Positions 6,719 to 15,429 of a stretch of 64,000 nucleotides of DNA are shown piece after piece (positions within the stretch are counted from its first letter, which is position 1; each line of letters begins with the position of its first letter). The DNA comes from JAEVLT01 sp964484065 (GTDB lineage: Bacteria; Bacillota; Bacilli; Bacillales; Cytobacillaceae), in the NCBI GenBank assembly GCA_964484065.1, contig CAZAEW010000009.1, forward strand, positions 27,615 to 91,614. The letters are read 5' to 3'. The notes below the pieces were generated by a model. The model did not search any database and was not told the DNA's origin. It saw nothing but the letters and a program-made list of their open reading frames with translations. The translations under genes and the position numbers were made by a program.

Positions 6719-8781
6719 TATTCCCCTTTTCCATGTCCTTTCCCTTTTCCCGGTTTTTCCCCGTTCCACTGCTTCTTCCATTTTCCGATCTGCTGATTCC
6801 ATTTATCTTGCAGCTTCCTGGCTTCCTTTTGCAAAGTACCCGGAATATTCTCGAGACTTTTTTCAAGTTCAGCCTGCCGCTGTTTTTCAATAATGGTACC
6901 TATATGGGTTACGTGGAAACTGGCTGGTTTCGTATTCGCCAATGCTCCCTTCATCATGTCACGGAAGACAAATGCTGCGCCTTCACTGCTTGTTGTTGTT
7001 AAATAGTGATCCTTATCTGTTTGATCGTACCCGACCCAAACGGCTCCCACTAATTGCGGTGTATAGCCTACAAACCACTGGTCCTTAACACCATTGATTC
7101 CCGGGATTGGTACCTGAGTGGAGCCCGTTTTTCCGGCCACTTCTCTTCCGGAGATTCGGGCCCCTTTGCCGGTCCCCTGTTCAACAACCCCAAGAAGCAT
7201 CGTTGTCATTTGATCCGTCACCGCTTTTGTCGTCACCTTTATTTTTTTCTCTTTCCATTCGGCAACGATTTTTCCGTCAGCATCAACGATTTTTCTGATC
7301 GTATGGGCCGGTATGCGGACACCGTTGTTTGGAAATACAGAAAATGCTTCCGCCATATTGATGGGAGACACTCCTTTTTCCAAACCGCCCAGCGCAATGG
7401 ATAAGCTGCGGTCGCCTTTTTCTAACGGAATGCCAAACTGTTTAATCGAAGAAATTCCTTTATCAATGCCCATTTTATTTAGCAGCCACACGGCCGGTAC
7501 ATTTTTCGATTCCATTACCGCCTGATACATCGGAACTTCGCCTTCATACTGATGATCATAGTTGGTCGGCTGATAATTGCCGAATGTCATCGGTTCATCC
7601 TGAAGCATATCCGTTATTTTCCATCCTTGTTCCAAGGCCGGAGTGTAAACTGCAATCGGTTTAAAGGAAGATCCGGGCTGTGCTTTCAGCTGTGATGCAC
7701 GGTTGTATCCTCTAAACACATGCTCTCCCCGCCCGCCAACAAGGGCGCGGATTCCGCCTGTTTTTGGAGCTACAATCACTCCCCCGCTTTGGACAAGCCG
7801 GTCTTTGCCTTTTGGAAACAGGCTGTCGTTTTGAAAGGTTTTTTCCGCGGCTAATTGCATGGCCGGATCAAGCTCGGTATAAATTTTATAACCTCCCGTT
7901 AAGAGATCATCCTGTGACAGCCCGTATTGATGAATGGCTTCATCAATGACTTGATCGACATAATAGGGGTATTTTTCCTGAAGCGGATCGCCGCCTTTAT
8001 CATTTAAGACAACCTTTTCATTTACCGCCTTTTCGTACTGCTTTTTGGTTATAAACCCTTGTTTTTTCATTTCACTTAAGACAAGATTGCGCCTGGCTGT
8101 TGCTTTGTCCAAATGATTATAAGGATTCAGCGCGGACGGCGCTTTAATTAAGCCAGCTAACATCGCTGATTCGCTTATCGTTAAATGATTTACCTCTTTG
8201 CCAAAATACTTCTCGGCGGCCCTTTTAATTCCCCAGGCACCATCGCCAAAATAAATTTGGTTTAAATACATTTGCAGAATTTCCGGCTTGGTATATTTCT
8301 TTTCAATTTGTCTTGCAATAAAGATTTCGTTCATTTTGCGTTTATAGGTCTTTTGCTGTGTCAGCAGAGCATTTTTCGCGAGCTGCTGGGTAATCGTACT
8401 TCCGCCTTCAACCGCCCCGCCAGCTTTGATATCCCGAAAAAGTGCCCTTGTGATCCCGATTAAATCAATCCCGTGATGCTCATAAAAGCGATGGTCCTCA
8501 ATGGCGACAACAGCATTTTGCATATATTGGGGCACCTGTTTAATGGAAACCCCTTCGTTTTTATTTGCGGATACTTTGCTTGCAGCCTTTCCATTCACGT
8601 CATAAAAAATCGTGGCTTGCGGAAGCTCATCTTTTAGTGCCGATATATCCACACCGTTAGCAAAAGTAAGCATAAAACCCATAATTACCAATACAATCAG
8701 CAAAATCGCCAAAATGATCAGCTGCTTCTTATGCCATTTTTTCATATTTTTAGACAATCTAAAATGTAAAAACTTTTTCAT
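6718..8781 (-). CDS. class A penicillin-binding protein (PBP1A family)
   Basis: A bifunctional peptidoglycan synthase: glycosyltransferase (GT51) and transpeptidase. After a short basic cytosolic tail there is one membrane anchor (about residues 19-42). The GT51 motifs are AIEDHRFYEHHG with the catalytic Glu, GGSTITQQLAKN, and the RKMNEIFIARQIE region. The transpeptidase has GSSFKP (active-site Ser and Lys), SKNVPAV at the SxN position, and AGKTGST (KTG). A Lys/Gly-rich tail ends the 687-aa protein. I chose ATG 8781 (MKKFLHF) because GGGGGC sits six bases before it; the ATG 33 bases earlier has no such site. The tandem array at 9079-9788 lies upstream of this gene. Confidence 0.92.
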   Translation of the reverse strand: MKKFLHFRLSKNMKKWHKKQLIILAILLIVLVIMGFMLTFANGVDISALKDELPQATIFYDVNGKAASKVSANKNEGVSIKQVPQYMQNAVVAIEDHRFYEHHGIDLIGITRALFRDIKAGGAVEGGSTITQQLAKNALLTQQKTYKRKMNEIFIARQIEKKYTKPEILQMYLNQIYFGDGAWGIKRAAEKYFGKEVNHLTISESAMLAGLIKAPSALNPYNHLDKATARRNLVLSEMKKQGFITKKQYEKAVNEKVVLNDKGGDPLQEKYPYYVDQVIDEAIHQYGLSQDDLLTGGYKIYTELDPAMQLAAEKTFQNDSLFPKGKDRLVQSGGVIVAPKTGGIRALVGGRGEHVFRGYNRASQLKAQPGSSFKPIAVYTPALEQGWKITDMLQDEPMTFGNYQPTNYDHQYEGEVPMYQAVMESKNVPAVWLLNKMGIDKGISSIKQFGIPLEKGDRSLSIALGGLEKGVSPINMAEAFSVFPNNGVRIPAHTIRKIVDADGKIVAEWKEKKIKVTTKAVTDQMTTMLLGVVEQGTGKGARISGREVAGKTGSTQVPIPGINGVKDQWFVGYTPQLVGAVWVGYDQTDKDHYLTTTSSEGAAFVFRDMMKGALANTKPASFHVTHIGTIIEKQRQAELEKSLENIPGTLQKEARKLQDKWNQQIGKWKKQWNGEKPGKGKGHGKGE

Positions 8782-9078
8782 TGCTGCCCCCAATACTCTT
8801 ATCCAAGTGATCATCTTTAGCTTTTTTCCATTGGGAAAACAATAACCTTCTCTTAATTTCCTTTAACAAAAGAATACTTCGAATAATTTCTCCTTTTTAT
8901 AGGGGTGAATCGACCTCCTTTTTCTGGCATTCATCGAAAAACGGGGATCCTCTTCCTACGGGTTCCGTTTTGAGATACATGCAGACCAATTTTCATATCA
9001 AAAAGCGTATGATTTCTAAGGTCAAATCACAATAAAAATCATCTTCAAAAACGCTGTTGAGAAATACAATCAGAAAAT
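8782..9078. other. intergenic region upstream of the PBP gene
   Basis: No gene seen. AAAACGG...CCGTTTT around 8937-8974 forms an imperfect inverted repeat of unclear role. Confidence 0.3.
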
Positions 9079-9788
9079 CTTCAGACAGCGGATAGCTAGA
9101 AAATCACGGGTGTGTCCGAAGTCAGGCTATCTTCAGACAACCGATACCTAAATAATCATGGGCGTGTCTGAAGTCGAGTTATCTTCGGACAACCGATAGC
9201 TAAATATTCACGGGCGTGTCCGAAGTTGGGCTATCTTCAGACAACCGATAGCTAAATATTCACGGGCGTGTCCGAAGTCAGGTNNNNNNNNNNNNNNNNN
9301 NNNNNNNNNNNNNNNNNNNNNNNNNNNNNNNNNNNNNNNNNNNNNNNNNNNNNNNNNNNNNNNNNNNNNNNNNNNNNNNNNNNTCAGACAACCGATAGCT
9401 AAATATTCACGGGCGTGTCCGAAGTCAGGTTATCTTCGAACAACCGATAGCTAAATATTCACGGGTGTGTCCGAAGTCAGGCTATCTTCAGACAACCGAT
9501 AGCTAAATATTCACGGGCGTGTCCGAAGTCAGGTTATCTTCGGACAACCGATAGCTAAATATTCACGATCGTGTCCGAAGTCGAGTCATCTTCGGACAAC
9601 CGATAGCTAAATATTCACGGGCGTGTCCGAAGTTAGGTCATCTTCGGACAACCGATAGCTAAATATTCACGATCGTGTCCGAAGTCAGGCTATCTTCAGA
9701 CAACCGATAGCTAAATATTCACGGGCGTGTCCGAAGTCAGGTTATCTTCGGACAACCGATAGCTAAATATTCACGGGCGTGTCCGAAG
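9079..9788. repeat. 52-bp tandem repeat array (at least 12 units, interrupted by an N gap)
   Basis: Four units lie before the N run (starts 9079, 9131, 9183, 9235) and eight after it (the first partly in the gap, then 9434, 9486, 9538, 9590, 9642, 9694, 9746). Each unit is 43 nt with 9-nt inverted arms, CTTCGGACA or CTTCAGACA at the left and TGTCCGAAG at the right, around a 25-nt centre that is nearly constant. Units are joined by 9-nt linkers such as TCAGGTTAT. Variation is mainly A/G in the left arm, GGGC or GATC in the centre, and the linker. The first two units are the most diverged. The array is not a reading frame, since the 52-bp period shifts frame. Confidence 0.95.
9284..9383. other. 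assembly gap (100 N)
   Basis: Exactly 100 Ns inside the repeat array. A round 100 is a conventional placeholder, so the real length and unit count here are unknown. Confidence 0.97.
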
Positions 9789-9900
9789 TTGGGCCATCTT
9801 CAACTTCCATACCTCAATTCATAGTTTATTTAGCACCCACTTTCATACGCACATTCCACTGTACAACAAGTATTGTCACACCCTAAAGCTTTATGTGAAT

Positions 9901-9931
9901 TTTAAGTAGTATTTTATAAAAACTACTTAAA
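9901..9931. repeat. 10-bp inverted repeat
   Basis: TTTAAGTAGT (9901-9910) and ACTACTTAAA (9922-9931) are perfect inverted copies around an 11-base AT spacer. There is no adjacent T run on either strand, so it looks more like an operator or a cruciform than a terminator. Confidence 0.6.
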
Positions 9932-9956
9932 ACGATAATATATCAACAAAAATGAA

Positions 9957-9984
9957 AGCGTGAATTCCGATGTGAATTCACGCT
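9957..9984 (-). terminator. terminator after the XRE regulator gene
   Basis: AGCGTGAATTC (9957-9967) and GAATTCACGCT (9974-9984) form a perfect 11-bp stem. On the minus strand it is followed by TTTCATTTTTG. Confidence 0.65.
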
Positions 9985-10046
9985 AAAAAATTATTGTCAT
10001 TTACCTTTTTGCACCTCGTATCGGAACCCGTTATCCTCTTCCCCGC

Positions 10047-10517
10047 TTATTTTTCATTACCCTTATTTTTTTTAGTTAGTTCCTTAAAGCGCATTCTTGA
10101 AACAGCTTCATCGAAACTGCTGAAGATTCGATAATTCTGTTCATCGACAATCCGGTAGTGTTTACTGATGATGTTTTGCTGCAGAATATATCCGTTATTC
10201 TTGGCAAGCTGTTTCCAGCCGATCCGAACACCAAAGGTTTTCCGTTTCCGCACATCAATCCCTTCGCGGGCCACGGTCTCCAATATCTCAAGCGGTTCAT
10301 TTCCAAAGAGATATTGTACGGTCTCCGTTTCCCTGAATAACGCACAAACGGATACGACAGTTGCCCAGCTCGCAAGGACTCTTCCTTTTTCGATTTGCAC
10401 CAGGGTCTTCTTGGAAATTCCAACAACTTCAGCCATTTTATCCTGTGTATATCCAACTTCTGCCCGAATCAGCCGAAGCTTATCTGAAACGATCGCGATA
10501 ATTTCATCCCTGTTCAC
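10047..10517 (-). CDS. XRE-family helix-turn-helix regulator
   Basis: An N-terminal XRE/Cro-like DNA-binding domain (about residues 10-60: LRLIRAEVGYTQDKMAEVVG then ISKKTLVQIEKGR) is followed by a C-terminal region of about 95 residues that I do not recognise (GWKQLAKNNGYILQQNIISK). I chose GTG 10517 (VNRDEIIA) because AGGAAGGG lies six bases before it; the longer frame from TTG 10535 would contain that site. The gene is monocistronic between the 52-bp array and the feo operon. Targets unknown. Confidence 0.8.
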   Translation of the reverse strand: MNRDEIIAIVSDKLRLIRAEVGYTQDKMAEVVGISKKTLVQIEKGRVLASWATVVSVCALFRETETVQYLFGNEPLEILETVAREGIDVRKRKTFGVRIGWKQLAKNNGYILQQNIISKHYRIVDEQNYRIFSSFDEAVSRMRFKELTKKNKGNEK

Positions 10518-10616
10518 CAAGAGCCCTTCCTTCAAATCCTTTTAGTGTCATTTTACTTAAACACCATTCCTTTTTAAAGGAAATCGAATAAAAAAAATCC
10601 AGTTTTATTAACAGAA

Positions 10617-10644
10617 AAACTGCTGTTGTTATTTACAGCAGTTT
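10617..10644 (-). terminator. terminator of the feo operon
   Basis: AAACTGCTGT and ACAGCAGTTT pair around TGTTATTT. On the minus strand the stem runs into TTTTTCTG. It overlaps the stop of the last feo gene. Confidence 0.8.
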
Positions 10645-10798
10645 ACTCGTTTTTTGGCTGGCCTTCACATCCGCTTGAGCACCCGTCCCGAAGATCACAG
10701 GCAGCACACTTTCCTTTTTTTGATTTATTAATAAAACGGATGAATGCCCAGCCTGCATAACCAAAGATAATGGCACCAATCACAATGTTGGCAATCAT
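10643..10798 (-). CDS. FeoB-associated Cys-rich membrane protein (51 aa)
   Basis: The third gene of the feo operon: one N-terminal membrane segment (residues 2-22, IANIVIGAIIFGYAGWAFI), a basic stretch (NKSKKGK) and a Cys-rich tail with CAAC, C and C (CAACDLRDGCSSGCEG). This is the layout of the FeoB-associated Cys-rich membrane protein family, comparable in role to FeoC. I chose ATG 10798 because GAGGT lies nine bases before it; ATG 10804 is too close. Four Cys in a small cytosolic tail suggest metal or Fe-S binding, but that is inference. Confidence 0.82.
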   Translation of the reverse strand: MIANIVIGAIIFGYAGWAFIRFINKSKKGKCAACDLRDGCSSGCEGQPKNE

Positions 10799-10819
10799 GA
10801 ACATCTACCTCATTTCTCA

Positions 10820-12823
10820 TTAGACAAGCCCAATCAGTTTACCGCCTTGATAAATGACAAAGGATAATAAATAGGCAATCGCAAGGGCATAAAGGATTGA
10901 AAATGCAGTCCATTTCTTTGAACCAGTTTCTTTAAAAATGGTTGCCGCCGTCGCTAAGCATGGAATATACAGCAAGATAAAAACCATGAAGCTATATGCC
11001 TCAAGCGGTGTATAATAATGTGAAAGCAGTCCTCCCAAGCTGGAACTTTTCGGAACAAAATAAATGATATTCATCGTAGAAATAATTGATTCTTTTGCAA
11101 GAAAGCCTGTTATTAAAGAAGCTGCCGCCTGCCATGTACCGAATCCAATCGGTTTTAACAATGGCGAGAGTACGTTTCCGATAACAGCTAAAAAACTTTC
11201 ATCCATATTCACCTTTAATCCATGCGGACCTGCATACGATAACAGCCAGATAAAAACCGATCCGGCAAAAATAAAAGTTCCTGCTTTGCGAAGAAACCCT
11301 TTTCCTTTATCCCAAGTACTCCTCCACAAAGATTGATACTGAGGCATACGATACGGTGGAAGTTCAATCACAAATAGGGAAGCTTCCGATTTTAATAATG
11401 TTGATGAAAAGATTTTGGCTAAAATAAGCGCGACAATGATCCCCAAAACATAAAGGCTTAAAACAATAAAGGCCTTATGAACGGCAAAAAACGCACCTAC
11501 AAATAAGGCATAAACAGGCAGACGGGCTGAACATGACATTAATGGCGTTAATAAAATCGTTACTAACCTTTCCCGCGGTGTTTCAATGGTTCTTGCTGCC
11601 ATGATACCCGGAACATTGCAGCCAAATCCAATCATCATTGGAATAAATGCTTTTCCATTCAGGCCGACTGATTCCATTATCCGGTCCATTACAAGAGCAA
11701 CACGCGCCATGTAACCGGAATCCTCCAGCAGCGAAATAAAGAAAAACAGAATGAAGATTTGCGGAATAAAAATAAGGACTCCGCCTACACCGGCAATTAA
11801 TCCCTTGATAATAAGGTCATGAATGAACGCTGAAGCATGTACCATGCTCAGCAGTTTTTCGGCTCCCATGGCAAGAGGGCCTGAAATAAAGGAGTCCAGC
11901 GTATCCGATAGCGGCGTACCGAGCCAATCAAAGGTCAGCATAAACATCAGGTACATAAGCAGTAAAAAGATAGGCATCCCTAAATATCGATTGGTAACAA
12001 TACTGTCGATTTTATCCGTTAAGGGAACTTTCGCGTTACTTTTTCTGACTGCTTCCGAAACAATTTGTTCAATCGCTTCTTTCCTTTTTTGATATATATA
12101 ACCGGCAAGTGTTTTACCATTCACTAGCAGATTAAGTTTGGCTTCCAATTCTGTCTGGATGTTGGCAAGCTTCTCCGGAATGACAATTCCCAGCAAGTAA
12201 TTTTTCACATATTCGTTTCCTTCCAGCCATTGAAGGGCAAGCCAGCGCGGCGAATGTTCCGTTTTTCCGTCAATTTCCGCTGAAAGAGTATCAATAGCCT
12301 CTTCAATCTCCAGGCCATAATAAACAAGATTCCTTCTTTGGCTTTGTCCCTTCTCCACTGAAATGACCTGGATCAGCTGCTCACAGCCTTTTCCGCTTCT
12401 GGCTACGACAGGTACAACCGGCACCCCTAAAGCCCGCGAAAACTTGTCAACATCAATATGGATCCCCCGATTTCGGGCAACATCGATCATATTTAGGCCA
12501 ATATATACCGGTCTTTCATATTCAAGTACTTGCAAGGTTAAATGCAAATTCCGCTCCAATTGTGAAGCATCAAGAATATTGAGCAGCTTATCTGCTGTCT
12601 CATTTAAAAAGAAAGAAGTAACAACTCCCTCATCTCTCGATAATGGATTAAGAGTATATACACCCGGCAGATCAATCAGTCTGCCAAGATTATTTTTAAA
12701 GACGCCTACCTTTTTTTCAACTGTAACTCCGCTCCAATTGCCAACGTATTCATAGGAACCCGTCAAATTATTGAACAATGAAGTTTTACCAGTATTGGGG
12801 TTGCCAATAAGAGCGATCTCCAT
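10820..12823 (-). CDS. feoB: ferrous iron transporter FeoB
   Basis: The main Fe(II) uptake permease. The N-terminal G domain has G1 GNPNTGKTSLFN (residues 7-18), G2 GVTVEKK, G3 DLPGVYTL and a G4-like LNMIDVA. A helical GDI-like region follows, then the FeoB membrane domain with the Gate motifs (RVALVMDRIMESVG, MMIGFGCNVPGIMAAR with the conserved Cys, PLMSCSARLPVYAL) and a C-terminal membrane region. 667 aa is full length. The stop of feoA and start of feoB abut. Two Fur boxes upstream of feoA indicate iron repression of the operon. Confidence 0.96.
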   Translation of the reverse strand: MEIALIGNPNTGKTSLFNNLTGSYEYVGNWSGVTVEKKVGVFKNNLGRLIDLPGVYTLNPLSRDEGVVTSFFLNETADKLLNILDASQLERNLHLTLQVLEYERPVYIGLNMIDVARNRGIHIDVDKFSRALGVPVVPVVARSGKGCEQLIQVISVEKGQSQRRNLVYYGLEIEEAIDTLSAEIDGKTEHSPRWLALQWLEGNEYVKNYLLGIVIPEKLANIQTELEAKLNLLVNGKTLAGYIYQKRKEAIEQIVSEAVRKSNAKVPLTDKIDSIVTNRYLGMPIFLLLMYLMFMLTFDWLGTPLSDTLDSFISGPLAMGAEKLLSMVHASAFIHDLIIKGLIAGVGGVLIFIPQIFILFFFISLLEDSGYMARVALVMDRIMESVGLNGKAFIPMMIGFGCNVPGIMAARTIETPRERLVTILLTPLMSCSARLPVYALFVGAFFAVHKAFIVLSLYVLGIIVALILAKIFSSTLLKSEASLFVIELPPYRMPQYQSLWRSTWDKGKGFLRKAGTFIFAGSVFIWLLSYAGPHGLKVNMDESFLAVIGNVLSPLLKPIGFGTWQAAASLITGFLAKESIISTMNIIYFVPKSSSLGGLLSHYYTPLEAYSFMVFILLYIPCLATAATIFKETGSKKWTAFSILYALAIAYLLSFVIYQGGKLIGLV

Positions 12824-13048
12824 TTATAACCTCTCCACTTCAATTTGATTTGCTTCTTTACGGCGTATACCGATACACTGTCCACATGTTTCAATCATGA
12901 TCGGACCGCCAAACGGCATTGCGCATTTTACACACACTTCGGAGCCTTCTGTCAAACCAAGGTCAAGAAGACGTCTTTGAACAAGACGGCTGACATTCGA
13001 TAAGTCAATGATTTTAGCTTTTTCTCCGGCTTTTAAGTCTCCAACCAT
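12824..13048 (-). CDS. feoA: ferrous iron transport protein FeoA
   Basis: 74-aa SH3-like FeoA domain. LVQRRLLDLGLTEGSEV is the family's core helix and strand, followed by GGPIMIETCGQCIGIRRKEA. FeoA stimulates FeoB, probably through the G domain. It is the first gene of the feo operon, directly abutting feoB. It carries three Cys (CVKC...TCGQC), more than usual for FeoA. A Fur box begins about 30 bases upstream. Confidence 0.93.
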   Translation of the reverse strand: MVGDLKAGEKAKIIDLSNVSRLVQRRLLDLGLTEGSEVCVKCAMPFGGPIMIETCGQCIGIRRKEANQIEVERL

Positions 13049-13078
13049 GTTAATTCCACCCTTTATTGATATATTAAT

Positions 13079-13093
13079 TGAGAATGATTATCT
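13079..13093. promoter_or_regulatory. Fur box 1 upstream of feoA
   Basis: TGAGAATGATTATCT matches the Bacillus 7-1-7 Fur consensus TGATAATNATTATCA at 13 of 15 positions. It lies 31 bases upstream of the feoA start. Confidence 0.85.
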
Positions 13094-13129
13094 ATTCCAT
13101 GCATTCATTATACCATTCATTTCGGTAAT

Positions 13130-13144
13130 TGAGAATGATTCTCT
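13130..13144. promoter_or_regulatory. Fur box 2 upstream of feoA
   Basis: TGAGAATGATTCTCT is a near-perfect palindrome of the same type, 51 bases further upstream. Two boxes suggest tight iron repression. Confidence 0.8.
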
Positions 13145-13424
13145 TTTCTTATACAGATATTTTACATTAAATCCTGTCCATCTTCTCTACAATTTTGTTA
13201 CAATACATTGAAATAATAAGTTTTTATTTCGAAGTAATTGGATTTTTTTGTCGGTTCATCCCTATTTATCCTGTCACAAATGGGGGATTTTACCTATATA
13301 GGGCTAAACAGGGTATGTCCGTATTCCTGTGTTTTAATTTTTCCAATTATTAAAAGGAAATTTATTCTTGTCAGCGAATTATTTGTTTCATGTAGATTTT
13401 GTTATCTATAGGAGGACGCAAACC
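13145..13424. other. intergenic region between feo and the orphan kinase gene
   Basis: AT-rich divergent region. Apart from the Fur boxes to its left and the GGAGG site at 13411-13415, I see no further gene or structured element. Confidence 0.4.
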
Positions 13425-14561
13425 ATGCAAACGGGTTCGAAAACCGATTTAATTGAATTCATTGAAAAAAATAGAAATGATTTTTTGTCGGAATGGGGCA
13501 AGTCCATCATTATTACGGATGAAGACCCTTTTAAAGAAAAAATTTATCGGAACATGGAAGAATTTCTCAAATTAATTACAGAAGGTTTTACGGCTACAAA
13601 TACGGAGCTTGTGAAAATGATTAACAAGCTTGCGATCCATATATCGGAAGAACGAGTAAAAGCGGAAATGAATATTGGAGATTTTGTTTACAATATTAAT
13701 CTCGGCCGGACCATCATTTACAGCTACTTAAGTAAAATGGGCTTAACATGGAATGATCTGCAAGATTCAATTAACAAAGTCAACAATATTTTTGACAAAT
13801 TCCTTTATTATTCCATATCCCATTATGGAGAAGTTCAAAATAAAATTATCGATGAAAAAACAAAGCTGATTGACTCCACCCATCAGGACAGACTGACACT
13901 TCTCGGACAAATGACATCGAGCTTTATCCACGAATTTCGAAACCCGTTAACCTCTATTTTAGGATTCATCCAATTATTGAAGGCTGAACATCCCGGGATG
14001 AAATATTTGGACATCATATCCAGCGAATTGGATCAGCTTAACTTTAGGATTTCCCAATTTCTTCTTTTATCCAAAAAAGAATTAATCGGAAAAGAAAAAT
14101 CGATCTTCAGCCTCAATCAATTGATCGAGGAGGTCATTAACTTCCTTTACCCAAGCATTGTCGATGGAAAAGTAAAAGTGATCCAGGATTTATGTGCTGA
14201 TGTTTTCCTTTTCGGGTATGCAGATGAAATCAGGCAGGTTTTTATCAATATCATCTTTAATGCCATTGATGTCCTAACCCATCAGCCAAACATCAATCCG
14301 ATCGTGGAAATCACCAGTTACCAAGCTGATCCGGCATCGGTTAACATTGATATTTCAAATAATGGGCCAATGATTCCCGAAACATTGCGAAAAACCATTT
14401 TCGAACCATTTTTTACAACCAAAAAGCTGGGAACCGGCCTCGGATTATTTGTTTGTAAGGAAATTATTGAAAAACATAAGGGCAGACTTTCATGTAATTC
14501 CAACCCGAAAAAGACAACCTTTACCTTCCAGCTGCCAACCTTTGATCCCCCTGCGGATTAA
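13425..14561 (+). CDS. orphan sensor histidine kinase with RsbRD-like N-terminal domain
   Basis: 378 aa, cytosolic, no membrane helix. The N-terminal about 140 residues are all-helical (SKTDLIEFIEKNRNDFLSEW, ISEERVKAEMNIGDF) and resemble the RsbRD-type N-terminal sensor domain. The H-box is SFIHEFRNPLTSILGF with the phospho-acceptor His near residue 169. The N-box (INIIFNAIDVL), G1 (ISNNGPMI) and G2 (GTGLGLFVCKEI) are present. No response regulator is adjacent, as for the Spo0F-feeding sporulation kinases of bacilli; that role is inference. I chose ATG 13425 behind GGAGG; the frame extends upstream but without a ribosome site. Confidence 0.82.
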   Translation: MQTGSKTDLIEFIEKNRNDFLSEWGKSIIITDEDPFKEKIYRNMEEFLKLITEGFTATNTELVKMINKLAIHISEERVKAEMNIGDFVYNINLGRTIIYSYLSKMGLTWNDLQDSINKVNNIFDKFLYYSISHYGEVQNKIIDEKTKLIDSTHQDRLTLLGQMTSSFIHEFRNPLTSILGFIQLLKAEHPGMKYLDIISSELDQLNFRISQFLLLSKKELIGKEKSIFSLNQLIEEVINFLYPSIVDGKVKVIQDLCADVFLFGYADEIRQVFINIIFNAIDVLTHQPNINPIVEITSYQADPASVNIDISNNGPMIPETLRKTIFEPFFTTKKLGTGLGLFVCKEIIEKHKGRLSCNSNPKKTTFTFQLPTFDPPAD

Positions 14562-14597
14562 CCTATGCTCTCTAAAAAAGCATAGGTTTTTTATTTT
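14560..14597 (+). terminator. terminator of the orphan kinase gene
   Basis: AACCTATGCT and AGCATAGGTT pair around CTCTAAAAA and are followed by TTTTATTTT. Confidence 0.85.
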
Positions 14598-14670
14598 GGT
14601 CATCTTCCGTATACATATGGATCTTCATACATTGATATAGATCCAAAAAACTTTTCGGGAGAGTACGTAC

Positions 14671-15234
14671 ATGTTTTCTTTAAAAGTGGATGAAAACATT
14701 GAACTGAAACTATTTCAGCCCCATGATACCTCTAAACTCTATCGGCTTGTCTTGGAAAACCGTGAACATTTACGGGAATGGCTTCCGTGGGTGGACCAGA
14801 TGATCTCTCCATCCTATTTTGAATCGGTTATCCCCCTCTGGCTACAGCAATTCGCAGAAGGCAGCGGATTAAATGCAGGTATTCGATATAAAGGAAACCT
14901 TGTCGGATCCATTGCCCTGCAGCAAATTGATTGGCAGAACAGGCAAGCAAGCATCGGCTATTTCCTGTCTGAAAAAGCGGAAGGATACGGTATTATGACA
15001 AAAACGGTCAAGGCAATGCTCAACTGTGCTTTTAACGATTTTGAACTTAATCGGATTGAAGTCCGCTGCGGGGAAAAAAATAAAAAAAGCCGTGCTATTC
15101 CGGAACGGCTCAGGTTTACCATTGAAGGAAGAATCCGTGAAGGAGAACGGATCAATGGGCGTTATCATGATTTAATTCTCTACAGCATGCTCGCTAAAGA
15201 CTGGCAGCGGATATCTCAACAGAAAAGTTTTTGA
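14671..15234 (+). CDS. GNAT N-acetyltransferase (RimJ/RimL, YdaF-like)
   Basis: 187 aa of the GNAT fold. The N-terminal HDTSKLYRLVLENREHLREW motif is typical of the RimL/YdaF branch, which acetylates protein N-termini or small amines. The central strand RQASIGYFLSEKAEGYGIMT holds the acetyl-CoA region; the usual Q/RxxGxG/A loop is degenerate (EKAEGYG). NRIEVRCGEKNKKSRAIPER with the GRIREGERI end follows. In most relatives this motif reads N.SRAIPERLGF; here it is ERLRF. Monocistronic between two terminators. Substrate unknown. Confidence 0.85.
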   Translation: MFSLKVDENIELKLFQPHDTSKLYRLVLENREHLREWLPWVDQMISPSYFESVIPLWLQQFAEGSGLNAGIRYKGNLVGSIALQQIDWQNRQASIGYFLSEKAEGYGIMTKTVKAMLNCAFNDFELNRIEVRCGEKNKKSRAIPERLRFTIEGRIREGERINGRYHDLILYSMLAKDWQRISQQKSF

Positions 15235-15279
15235 TTTTTACTTCTGTTAAGGATAAAATTAATTTCATAGAGAAACCTT

Positions 15280-15308
15280 GCCGCACACGGTTATGCGGCT
15301 CTTTTTCT
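15280..15308 (+). terminator. terminator of the GNAT gene
   Basis: GCCGCA (15280-15285) and TGCGGC (15294-15299) pair and are followed by TCTTTTTCTT. Confidence 0.7.
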
Positions 15309-15393
15309 TATTTGAACCGGATTATTCTTCCAAATTCCATTCAAGTAGGATATCGTTATAAAGGTTATAATGAAAATAGATAAAATCCCCTGC

Positions 15394-15429
15394 GGAGGTG
15401 AGAACCTTACGGCTGTAAGGTGCTAGATG
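15394..15429 (+). promoter_or_regulatory. ribosome site separated from the start codon by a hairpin (yhdP-like gene)
   Basis: GGAGGTG at 15394-15400 is 26 bases before ATG 15427, too far to act directly. The perfect 7-bp hairpin ACCTTAC-GGCT-GTAAGGT (15404-15421) lies between them. Looping it out leaves 8 bases, the ideal spacing. The same layout occurs before the paralogue at 17359. Confidence 0.7.

Noticed and set aside
9079..9788. CRISPR array
   Set aside because: The whole unit, including the part that would be the spacer, is conserved; the only variable linkers are 9 nt. No cas genes are present.
12363..12755. 130-aa plus-strand frame
   Set aside because: Antisense to the FeoB G domain; no ribosome site.
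15235..15426. Mg2+ riboswitch (M-box) ahead of the yhdP-like gene
   Set aside because: The leader is too short and lacks the conserved M-box stems; only the terminator and the start-site hairpin are visible.
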